Below are positions 44,176 to 56,400 of a stretch of 64,000 nucleotides of DNA, one piece after another. This stretch comes from Harmothoe impar. Its lineage: Eukaryota; Annelida; Polychaeta; Phyllodocida; Polynoidae. A program made the position numbers and the translations under genes. Within the stretch, counting starts at the first letter, position 1; each line of letters starts with the position of its first letter. The DNA lies in the NCBI GenBank assembly GCA_947462335.1, contig OX381710.1, forward strand, positions 31,735,004-31,799,003, in the 5' to 3' direction. The notes under the pieces were generated by a model. The model was given only the letters and a program-made list of their open reading frames with translations, searched no databases and was not told the DNA's origin.

Positions 44176-47100
44176 GGTGCCCGAAACTGCAGCTGAGGCA
44201 TCTAGTCAACTGAACTTGACCTTTGCTTAAAATGGTAATAAGAGTCTAACTGTATACTTTTAGATATCAATGAAAACTTATCTCACTAGGTTTAGACAAA
44301 TAGATGCAATTTGAGTAATTACTAATTACACATGATATAGGCCTAACTGAGAGTAGACAATCTGGATATCGGTATTATAAGTTGACCTGTTTTGCACCTT
44401 CCTCTTACATGCTACAATCATTTCACCGAACGTTGTATTATGGCCAAATAACCATTTGCATTCCATTTAGTAGATATAATACGCTACATGCTGCTAAAAG
44501 AATGAAAGGGAACAGTTGGAAATCATCACGTTGCAGGAATTTCCATATTGAATGGAAGGTGTTATATTTCTGATATTCAGATGCATATAATATTTATGAC
44601 AATGTCAACTGTTTATGTCTTCCAAATTGGTTTTATGAAACTGTAAATAGCATTTTGTATTAGGCTGCCTAGAGTTGAATGACACAAACTTCAAGAAGAG
44701 TTGGTTCCTTTTAATTAGCTTTGAATGAATCAAAAACCGGAAAATGTTTAGAATATAGTTGACTCCATCACTAGTGCAATACAGCATACAATGACAAGTA
44801 GTCCATACAACCATAATATAGATACAGTAGAATTTGTATTTTGAGTTACACATGCATTCAGATAGGAATTATGCAATGTGCTCTGCACTGTTACTTCATT
44901 TGAACGTGAAGGAAAGGCAGCATTTTACCTGGATGGGTAGGTGTTAGCTGGTTTATGATAATTGACAAGGAAAAATATTGATAATAGCGTTGGTATGAAA
45001 GCTACAATAAGAAAAGAGTTATGGCAAAAGATGACATTTTGTTTAAGGAAATTGTGTTTTCTTCTATCATGTCTTTTACAACTATTAGTGGTGAACAATT
45101 TAGGCTACCAATGTCACCGATTTTATCGTAATTGTTATAATGTGTATCCCAATGCCTGCAATTGCAATATTTCCCCATCAATTAATACATGTAGTCAGGA
45201 ACATGTAAACCACGCTTCGTGTTAGGAATTCCCCTAGAGTGCATTGTAGATAGATTATGTGTATTTTCAGTTGTATAGTATACTTGAACAAAGACCAAAT
45301 ATAAGCAGCACAGTTCAAGCATGGGTTGCGCTGTTTATTGTGTGTGCCACTCACAATGTACCAGTTGCTTCAGGCGTATCTAGGTAGATTCCCAACGTGA
45401 TATATAATGGGTGTGTAAGACTCCCGTATAACTGTGATGGTATAGTATAGATCTAACCCCAATATATAGCTAATGTGAGATTGTAGGGTAATGTTATGTT
45501 TAGGTCAAAGAGAAACCACCAGTGCTTTCAGGACTAAACAGTGGATAGGTCAAACCCCCAAGTATAGATAGAGTAGTACTCCAACGTAGGTAGCATTCAG
45601 GTAGGGACCCCTGCTCTGTAACCTTAGCCAAGTCTCATGAGATAAGCATTGTCAGCAAAGCTACCACAGTGGTCAATATTATACCCTATTGTTGTTTGTC
45701 ACTTCAGGTGAATGTTCATTATGTTAAACGTATCCAAATGATTGCCTATGGGGGAACTATTGGGGGCATCATTGTTAAAATGTAGGTACTGTGGGGATAT
45801 TTCCCCTGAACACTGAACCTGCCACCATCTCATTTACATTCCGTCTAATGGCACTGCATCATACACATTCTTTGATTTTGTATATTAATGAATTAAACTC
45901 CCCGTAGAGGTGCATCCATTTGTAGGAGTTTAAATGTAAATACGATTTGTCAATAGGAAGATGAATGGTTTTATTCAATTGCTTTCTTAATGATAATAGG
46001 TATTAAACAGCTTCCCCTAACAATAAGGTAATAATATACTGGTGTCTAATTGATGTGAAAATAACTTTTATATGTGTTGTCTAAATTATGGGTAATTAAA
46101 CCTACTTTGTTGACAGCTTGGGGTCTATTCCGTGGGTATTCCCCGATCAATCTAGTGAGTTACAAATAAGTAACCATTCAATGTCTCCCACTGTATCCCT
46201 GGACACCCCTGAGTCATAGTTTGCCCAAGTATTACTGTATGTACCGTCTATATGAGACTAAAAAACACGTATGTATATAAGAAAGCACTCAAAACTATTA
46301 AGATAATGTGGGGTTGTTCGTTGCAATATTAAGAACTATGTGTAAAGGCAGCGAGATGTGGGATGAGGAAGGCCATTGCAATATGTCAGGAAGTAAAGAG
46401 TGTGTTAGGATTCAATCAGAACAAAATACCATGTGCAATGGTTAAAGCATGTACATGCATACTCTCATCACTAGGTCTAAACTCAAGATGACATTATATG
46501 CTTTTGTTATTAGCAATAACTATAGTGCCAAAAAGTGTGGGTAGCTCGCACTCAGGACTGCATGAAACAGACAGAGGTTGTGAAGTGCTTGATATTAAAT
46601 TGTCTTCTTTTTAGTAAACCCGTATGCAGTCGACGTGGTAGATTTTTATAAAGATGTGTTGGCTCTCGGGTACAGTGCTATAGAAGTAAAGACTACGAAT
46701 GGATAAAAATAGGGATTTGATGGTCTTTGACGTCCATGATACAGGCTTACTTATCAGGATAGACGATACAGGCATGAGATTACGACAGGAATTGGTAAAC
46801 TTTCTTGAAGAAAATATTAGGATTGTGAGTTCATGTAGTGTGTGTTGCAACTATTGCAGTATGTTTGGTAAAACTTTACATGAATGTAAATAGGTAAATA
46901 CACTGTACATTGATAGAATGCAGGTTTAGACTTCATTGGAAGCGGCATGCCTAGCTCTACTATAGGTAGACAGAAAACAACACAATGGTATGTGATAGAG
47001 TGATGACACATCAATAAATGAAAGTTAGTTTGTCTGTGTTCCTAATCAGACGTGTATTAAAATAGGATGATTACATCTTGTAGATATGACATTTTAAATG

Positions 47101-47446
47101 TAATAAAGGTATAGGCAAATTGGTGTAAATTAATATGTTATTTGTGGTGCCGAGCTCTTATTATACAAATTGTAAATAGATGTACCTGGATTAATGTCAA
47201 ACATTATACATTATGAATGTGTCAACTGGAAGTAATAAAATGATATTATTATATTCATGTTCTGGTATCGTTTTGTCCATCATACAAATGCTCACTTCCA
47301 GAGAGGATTATATTGGTGCTTTATACTTGATAAAATCGAGGATTAGATGTTTTTGGAACTGGGAGAAGTAGGGTCGTTTGCCTTTAGATACCTCCATTTT
47401 AGATGTAGGCGCGGAGACGTTGGGGTGCTGCCCTAACCATTTAAAA

Positions 47447-47601
47447 GGTTTGTTTCAGGTAACATGGCAAGAAAATGTAGGGTCAGTAGGTCAGATTTTA
47501 AACTTTTTAACTTGAAATATGAACATTTCTTTTAAATTGCATAAAGAAACGTAGGGTCGGCCCTGTTTTGATAGGGTCGGTCGGGTGACCTGAAACAAAC
47601 C
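47447..47601. mobile_element. 155-bp MITE-like element with 14-bp terminal inverted repeats
   Basis: GGTTTGTTTCAGGT at 47447-47460 is the exact reverse complement of 47588-47601. The interior contains repeated TAGGGTCGG / TAGGGTCAG words. No ORF. Confidence 0.7.
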
Positions 47602-49961
47602 ATCTTTTTGGCCTTATCAATGTAGCACAGCTCAACATGATATGCCAACAAATTGTTTGAGCTCAATAACCAAAATGCTTGGCCGGCTACTTGGTGCAGT
47701 ACATAGGGAAATTCATCGGCATTTTCAGGACTGTTGGAGGTTGATGTGTGCAGGTTCGCTGAGAAATATTTTCAACATTATTAGGTGAGGAATATTGGGT
47801 TCTGAAGGGGACTCATTCCATATGCAATGACTATACTGCCTGTAGAATATACTCTGTTGCCCGTCATTGGTATTGCTTCAGAATTGAATTGAATCCCATC
47901 ATTGTGGATCGGTTTAAGTGAAGTCTGGACTCACTGACCATGGTTGTGTGTGGATAAGTCGCTGATCCTCCCCGGGTCAAGTACAGGGTTGTGTAGCCAT
48001 ACCAAATGTACTACCATACCAGATCAACTGACCCTGGACCAGGGTAAGGGAGGGACCCTGGAGGAGAGGAAGGGACCATGGGGATGAAATAAAGCTCTCA
48101 AAAAATACATTTCCTCTAAATTCTGTACCAATATTTGCCAGCGGCCAGAGGTTCAGGCATACCGTAGAAAATATTTTCGAATGCATGGAACACTTTTTGC
48201 GAATGAAACGTGGCAATGATCATATTTGAGTTGTCGTCATGATGCATTCATGCAAAACTTAGGTTTATACACCAATCACAATCTACAATGAAAAAAAAAG
48301 TAATCTGTCATTAACATTTGCAATGCAGTAGCACACACGAGATCTGTTCTAATATTTCACCACAATATAAACGTAGATGAATACAAATAGCTGGCCTCCC
48401 ACACAAATTCACATTGACTGTTTACATGTTACCACTCTGTCCACAAACCCTCTCTAATCCACTCTGCATTATGCTGGTTAGAGCGGTTCCATTTATAGAT
48501 TGCAGTTACAAGCGAGCAAACATCACCAGAGGGGGATCAGTTATAGAGTTACCTATACACAAACCAACATCTACATGATTAATTCAGCAGATCTCTAACA
48601 AAGCCTCGAGTTTATGGAAGTCTGCGTCGACCGATGTACCTAATGGAACTGTGGCCTAATGTATGCAGCTGAAGGTAGGCTATATTTCATATACACCGTA
48701 AACCACGCAATTACTTGATCAGGCAGTTGAAAGGGGATTTTCGGGGAGGGATTTTGTGATTCAATTGTGTGTCATGATCATTGAAGATAGACATCGTAAG
48801 CCTAAGTATTATTGGTATAGTCTTGTGGTAACATTGGTTGATAAGTATAACAGAAAACGGTTTATACTTTCTAAATGGGGTTAAACATGCGGGAGGAAAC
48901 TGAATATAGGCCTGCCCAGGCCCAGGGAAGATTTCCTTTTAGTATAGATTGGTCCTAGGAGGGAATTGTCAAGTGTCCGTTTGCAACCTTGAGTTACTGA
49001 TGAAACTCCCGAGAGATTGTGACCTTAGCCAATATCTCTCAATTTGAATAAATGAATGGTTTTCATAGCTACCAGAAACTCTCATATATCCGCCAATTTT
49101 ATACAGAAAATGTTCTTTTTTGTATCTCATATAGAATGGTAGCAGCAAAGATGGAATAATTATATGAAAACTATCGCATTGCATGTTTTCTACATAGAAA
49201 ATGCCCCATATAACACTTTTGATCTCTCTTTCACTCCTTTGCCCCCTGGTGACAAAGACAAATACTATAAATCACCCTTGGAGGCACATTTCTCCTGCCT
49301 GGTCATGGTCCAAATGTTGACCACATGAAGATAATATATGCATGTGGTCCAAAGGGTATATAACATTACAGCTATACATGTACTGGGTTTATTGTGACCG
49401 ATGCAACATTATCAATATATAGGCAGCCATCTTTATGGACGTAACGCGTCGTGACTTAGATCTGACCGGGACCTGTGTTTGGGTTAGACTAGTAGATACA
49501 ATATAGTAACCATGGATATGCTACAGACATACACGGTGATAACAGTAGTATCCAGCGCAGTTTATTCTGGGTCCATGTGTTTAACATCCAGCCCACACGC
49601 TTTTACCAGTATTCCCGGACAGTATTCCCATCTAGCATAGTTTGACCAATTTTAGTATAATTCTTTAGAGCATAATATATGTCGCATTGGATTTGAATTT
49701 GGGCGAGATATTCAAATATAATCTATAGAACAGGATAAATATGGATGTGTTTTAGACCATAACTGGGGATCACTGGGTAAGAATTATAGAAAATAATATA
49801 CTGTAATAAAGTGCCATGACTGCATGAGTTTTTTTTATGTGTACCTTTCTTTTTAGCGTGGGAGAATTACACTGGAAGCCCTTAAAGGGATTGACTCCCC
49901 CGTTCACCTTTAGCCAGACCACCTCACAATAATCCGATGTTACTAACAGGTGTGCATGGAA

Positions 49962-50009
49962 TGACGTGCATGTTTGTCATGGCTACACACGTCACACCTA
50001 GTTACGTCA
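49962..50009. promoter_or_regulatory. cluster of three CRE-like CGTCA/TGACG sites
   Basis: TGACG at 49962-49966 and CGTCA at 49990-49994 and 50005-50009, about 400 bases before the predicted TRPC start codon. CREB/ATF factors bind such half-sites. Position suggests, but does not prove, a promoter. Confidence 0.25.
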
Positions 50010-50407
50010 CACATGAGGAGCACGACCAGGGGAGATAAGATGCGTGGTCAAGCACTGACCTCTGGCCGCCGGTCTGTAAACCAGGTCGGCCACTATCTGT
50101 CATAGCTAGGACACGGGCAAACATTGACCACTGCCTGACCACACACAGGCCTTCACGGATATATCTAATAAATCCCGTCCTTTGGTCCAGTCACCATTGG
50201 ATGTGAGGTGATCAGGACTCGACGAGGAGCTAACTATAGAGCAGGTGGGTGTCATGGGTGTGTCTTGTTGTGCTAGTTGCTGTTGGATATCTGTAGGAGA
50301 TAGGAAGGGCTCTGCGGTCGTTAGATCGTAGAGAGAGTGAAATTCTTTCTGGTTCTAAAGCCCTGTTATACTGGATCAAGGATTACTCCCCCACCATAAA
50401 GGACGGT

Positions 50408-50422
50408 ATGCCCAAGGCTAAG
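50408..50422 (+). CDS. TRPC candidate first coding exon (M-P-K-A-K)
   Basis: ATG CCC AAG GCT AAG followed by GTAAGA. Phase 0 joins in frame to the next exon (VGPMDGKG). The total N-terminal length then matches TRPC3/6/7. A 5' UTR probably occupies some of 50200-50407. Translation could instead start at an ATG in the next exon (53592 or 53607). Confidence 0.5.
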
Positions 50423-53400
50423 GTAAGATATATGAATTGTGTTGTGCACATTCTCACTCCACTTAATGTATCGTGTATAGTTTGGTCCTTTAGCATGAAG
50501 GTTATTCCCATTGCCTTAATTCATACTACTGTGTATTAGTAATAATGCCATGTTTCCGTTATTGTGAAAACTATAAACCTATACACACATGTAGTCGTAT
50601 ATCTTCTACACAGAGAACAGCAATGAAGGCAGAAAGGGAGTCCAGGTCTTCCTTTCAGAATGACTCCCTTTGAGACTGAAAGGGAGTCAACACTTTAGAA
50701 AGAGAGTCAGTGTGACTCCCTTAAGAGGGTCATCGTGACTCCCTTAAGGGAGTCCAGGTCTTGTTTTCAAAATGACTCCCTTTTAGTATGAAAAGGGGTC
50801 CAACTCATCTTTGACTCTCTTTGTAAAGGGAATCTCGCTTATATTTGACTCCCTTTATGATGGGAGTAATACATCTAGTATATTTGTAAGGGGCAGTCAC
50901 TTTTGCTCATAATAATAGGTTTAATAGCTGTTACAAGAGCTCATCTCTCCCCATTACATTTGGTGCAAGGCCTAATAGGGATATTCAAGATCCCTCAATG
51001 CACATTTAATAGTCAATTCATATTATTTTATTACAGACTTCACCAGATTATCTTCAATATTATACATTTTCAAAAGGTTATGCCAACATGTGAATAATGC
51101 CCTTCTAATTTGGTTGATTCCCATCTATGGTGAAAAAAACCGGGAATTTACTAGACATCGGCTACCTTAAATACATTTTTGTAGAATTCGTTTTACCTCC
51201 GATAGGAGGTCAGGTAATAGTATATAATACTTTGTTATCTAGTGAATGAGTGTCGAAGTTTCCGCAGCATCTAGTAAACATGAATCATGTACCTTATTCA
51301 CAGGTTGGTCCATTTTTAAGACATGCCATTATCGGATGATAACGTTGAAGTCCCCAGCATGTAGACGCTATATACTGTGGTGGAACTTGATAAGTGGATA
51401 TATGTTATCTTTGGGTGTGTCAGGTACAACAGATCAAAGGATGGACATTCCTAGATAAGACAGACGATATATATATATATGATATAATATGAACATATAA
51501 TAGGCATTTGTTACAGCTCCACCTAGGCTGGGACATTCTAAATGCACCACTGGCACCAGCGTTATATAATATGAAAAGCTGGTCCGATTACAGTTTGTAT
51601 ATTCCTCACGATAGTGCCCCACTGCAGTCAGTACTCTGGTGGGAACCAGTTACTTCTGGATGGAGCAGCTCATGGATACATGAGCAGGCGGGAGCAGCTT
51701 TTCTCTCAGTTGAAACAAAGAAGACAATACTGTGGAACAACCCGTGAGATACCTCTGAGAGAAATGTATACCTGCAATAGTATTGCAATTATCCAGTAAT
51801 CTGGTTGATCTGATCCGCCTTGATAACTAACCATGAGAGATAATATATATGAATCTATCTATGAACCACAATAATTATTGGTTGTTCTGAATACACTAAG
51901 ATATTCGTTCTAGCTACAACTCGCATTACACTAATGTTCTCAAGCAGACTGATACGTTCTGGTCAATCCTCCCTCCTATATCTATAGCTTCACATGCCTT
52001 GGTGTTATCTCCATATACAACCGGCATGTCACCACTAGAATGGACACTCAACATAGAAGTGGGTTCCTACTATAAATACCCCTTCAACATAGCATTGGAT
52101 AGGGCCAAAGTCCTGAGTACATATAGCTGAATAACTATAACTGACTGTATGCCGTAGTTAGTAACGCTTATATCAGGGTTAATGATATGCCACACTGAGT
52201 GTCTATAATGATTCCCTGGGTTTAATATGAAAGTAGTTGCCCGTTGAAAGACCGGATAGTGCATCAATGACATTATGTACTATGCTCTTTATCGTCATGA
52301 TGCAACTTTTGTCATCGAGATGCAAGAATGCCACCTTGGTGAATCATTCTAGCATTATGATGACTCAATGCAGCAATGATGTGAAGGCGAGTTACTCACC
52401 ACACAGCGACAAATGAAGGAGTATAGGTGAGGTTATTGCTCATCTGGGGCCAATAAGAAAAAAAAATGGTCACCAATATATGAGTGAGAGGGCTAATTAG
52501 ACCTACCTAACATTCTATTCTGCAATCCAGTAGCCACATCTATCAAATTAGATGCCATGGATACGCCTACATACTTAATTACTAAGACACAATCCATCAT
52601 TATAGTTCACTCTTTCATTTAATCCAGATAAGTTCAACTATGATATCACCAGACTTGATATTAACCTTCTCCTGTATTCCTTCATGAAGAATCAAGGTTG
52701 GATCAAGGGTCAAAGGATGTGGCAAGAGCAACTTTGACACCTCTACCAGAGCCACCATGACTCTGCTATACCATAGGGGAAAAATAATATTGCCTTAAAG
52801 GGTTAAACCAGTACATTGGCCACTAAGTTGATGCTGTTTTGATCATATTGTTTTATAGAAAGAAGCGATGCCGACTTCAGGAGGTTATGGGGCCATCAGC
52901 ACAAGGGTATCCGCTAAATCACCCACTTCCTTAACTTTAACTAATTCCATGTTTCGTTTAGGCGCTATCCATAATATCCTACGATAAGTGATGTATATGA
53001 GTGCCCTTTCCGGCGCAGTATTAGTATCTTCCATAATTCTATTTCTCAGCTGCTTTCATCATCACATTGAGGTTGCCCTGCATGAACACACACGATTAAA
53101 ACTCTACTATTGGTGTATTCCAGAAGCGGATAGCACCAAACTATATCTTGTCTCTAGTTCTTTAGAATACTCAAATGTAAATTATTCAAAGGCTATAGAA
53201 AATAGCCCTACCTTTACTTTTAGTAAGAGAAAATGAATTTCTTATAATAAGAGTCTCGATAACCATAATACTGAGTACACCGGCGTCCTTTCTGCATACA
53301 ATCTCTCAAATAGAAAAAAGTTATTGCCATTTCTCATATATATATTTGTGACCCCCAAGTTATTTACATTCCTAGATTGCCCAGAGATTGTATTTTCCAT

Positions 53401-56400
53401 TCCATGAACATAAAATGCGCTACCTTTTTGTATAGTGAGAGAACATATATTTCATATAGAGCTCTTGTAATAAGAGTCTCGAGAACCATTATATTATGTG
53501 TGGACATCTTGAAACCAACAACAACAACAGTAAAGTGATATTGATGATTTATAATTTCGTCAACCTACTTTGCTCCCTGCAGGTTGGCCCTATGGACGGT
53601 AAGGGCATGGACTCCACCATGGAGCTGGCCTCCATGGGCTCCACAGATGACTTCCTTAATGACACACGGCTCCCCACAGCCGAGGCCGAGCTGCTCAGGG
53701 TCGTCAAGGCAGGGGAGGTGGATGAGCTCTTTGAGCACCTCAGGGTGAGGCATCTGTATACTTGTGTGTGGCTATATGTAGACCTATAGATATATATCCG
53801 TGATCTGGTTGTTTTTTTAAACAATGATTAGACCGACCAGAAGATTGCACCAAAGTTATCATTAAATCTTTTAATCTGTACTTCTTGGATAGCTATTATG
53901 CTACACAGACATTTGATAACTATCCTAAATTAAGTAAACTAAAAACTGACATCAGAGAAGATTTATATATAGATATTATTAATCACAATACTCTTTATGC
54001 TATCATTAGATTACAAATTGAAACATAGCTAGTTTAGAACTATTAACCTGGCCGTTTGTGACATCAAACTAATATGGTATTATATTATAGGTCTAGTTTC
54101 ACCAATGCATTGAAACTCACAATACCCGTTCCATCCAGATGACACCTAGTGCAAACGTTAACGTGATAGACTACCGCGGCCTGTTTATATAGAGAATTAC
54201 ATATAATTAATCACAATACTCTCTATCATTAGATTACAAATTGAAACCCACGATACCTGTTCCATGCAGATGAACCCTGGTGTGAACGTTAACGTGATAG
54301 ACTACCGCGGCCTGACGCCGCTGAGTATCGCGGTGTGTGCCGAACAGACGGACATGGTGGACGCCCTCCTGGTACACAAGGACATCCGCCTGGAGGACGC
54401 CATGCTGCACGCCGTCAGCGGCAGCAACCTGCCCATCATGGAGCGCCTCCTGGGCTGGAGGGAGAGGTGAGTGTAGGCACAGGAGGAGGGAGGCTCAGAG
54501 AAACTAAGGCCACTAAAAAAAAGTCATTTACCCATTTCTTTGAGCGCTAAAAAAACGTAGTAAAATGTGACAAATATTGGCATGTTTTGACATCAAATTA
54601 AGCCTTATATTGTCTGTAATGCAGTGGATGGAGATGATAAGTTCCTTCATAATTTTCCTCAGTGCTTGGCGATGAGAAATCTTTTTTATTTGAGTGGTCT
54701 ATTAAAATATGGATAAAGTCTGAATGGATAGTCTACGTATTAGGTATTGTTCAGCCGTCAATGATAAACATGTTTTCAAAACCTTTCTTTAAAATGGTGT
54801 TACAGAGCAGCACTGCAGGGTGTGAACGTGGATGCCCCGTTTGAGAGCTCCGACTTCCCCTCCTACATGAGCCCCCTCATGTTGGCCTGCCACAACAATG
54901 ACTATGAGCTGGTCCGTCTCCTACTCCGACACGGCTTAAACCTCATTGATGAGAACATGGGCGACTGTACGTACCACACAAGTATTATACGTATTCTATG
55001 TATGGACTGGTAATGTGTATACATATACACAGTACCAGAAGAGTCCCTTCTATGTCACCTTCCCATTAATTTCTTCCGAATAAGACCCCTGCCGCATCCC
55101 AACCTCAGCTGGTGACAGCATTTGTGAACATTGCAACAAGATTCGTGAAATATTGCAACAATTAATCTTCTATTTTGATGCAGATTTTAGAGCCCATCCC
55201 AATTGGGTTTTACTAAAAGGGTATATTTTTAATATGAAAAGTAATCAGACAACCCATTACGCTATACCTTGAATACGTGTTAATATGGTGCTATTATTCT
55301 ACTCGTTATCAAAAGACACACATTATTATAACTTTAAAGGGACTTGCTACTTGTCGCAGGATTACTGATGTTCTATTGATTTTGGCATATAACTCAGGAT
55401 TATGATAGTTTGATTTATTATCTAATAGAATATCAAAAGAAATTGCCATGTCACGGTACTAACTTTCATGATACGGCCATTTGAGCAAAGGAGTACCTTA
55501 ACTATAGAAATGAATAGGAAAACAGCATTTTCACATTATCTGTCATGGATAATCCCTTTCTTCTATAAATATTACAACCAAACCTTGGGAATATATCATG
55601 GACATCCATACAAACATTTTAGGACCAATAAAACAGGGGGTCACCGATGAAATGAGAAAGGCATGAATTTTGGAAAAATGTTTCTTTTGCCTTAACTATA
55701 GGATCCTATGGGTGTCCTAGCAGTGAATATATGTGAACAATGGAGGTATAATGTCAAAATAGCAAATATAAATAGTTTATTTAGGGAAAGTGGTCTATGT
55801 AGGAATATGAATACGGCTTAAAGAATACTTTTCATGAGCTTCGATTTTTGCCGCCAGGTGGCTTCTGTGTAGGAACCAGCAATTCCCTTTAACGATGGGG
55901 TTTTGTGAGTATTGTCATCGAATATTAATTTTTATTTCTTAGATTGGGTCGGCTCATTTCCTTCCAGATAGCGAAGAATCAAATCTGAGCATTTGGGAAC
56001 ATGTGAAGCGTAATACATTTCTTAACGTTCTAGATTTTTACTGCTGCCTCACAAGGATTGAAGTTTAGATAATTTACACCCTTAGGTTCATTATCTCCCC
56101 TAGTAAAGATTGACATGTTTGGTTGCGGTCATTCTCCAAGACAATTCTTCATATCAAGTTTGGAAAGCTAAAACCAATCAATCAAATCGACGGTAGATCA
56201 TTTAACTGTCTCACCTAATTCAAATAAGAATCAACTATTGCCTATGATACAAGGGACTGTGCTATCTGTTCCAGGTTTGCGATTGGGTTTGATTAAACTG
56301 TATAAATATTGTGTCCTTGAATATAACAAATGTATTTACAAAGTTTTGTCTGAACTATTTATCCCTTTGACTATTTTGAACAATTTTAAGCCCCTGGTTA

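Larger units (their letters stand above)
42804..50200. other. BLTP1 3' UTR and intergenic spacer
   Basis: No conserved coding sequence seen. AATAAA poly(A) signals cluster at 47013, 47102 and 47234 and could end a long 3' UTR, but I cannot place the true end. Contains the tandem repeat, a TATA-like site (44168), a small TIR element (47447-47601) and an isolated MITE arm near 48230. The rest is unremarkable. Confidence 0.5.
50423..53582. other. 3.2-kb first TRPC intron
   Basis: Contains an array of GACTCCCTT/AAGGGAGTC palindromes (50630-50875) and a degenerate MITE copy (52268-52430). An AT dinucleotide run lies near 51465-51490. Nothing coding recognised. Confidence 0.55.

Noticed and set aside
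46699..46893. Open frame of 64 codons in the intergenic gap
   Set aside because: No recognisable domain, no supporting signals beyond an ATG, and length expected by chance.
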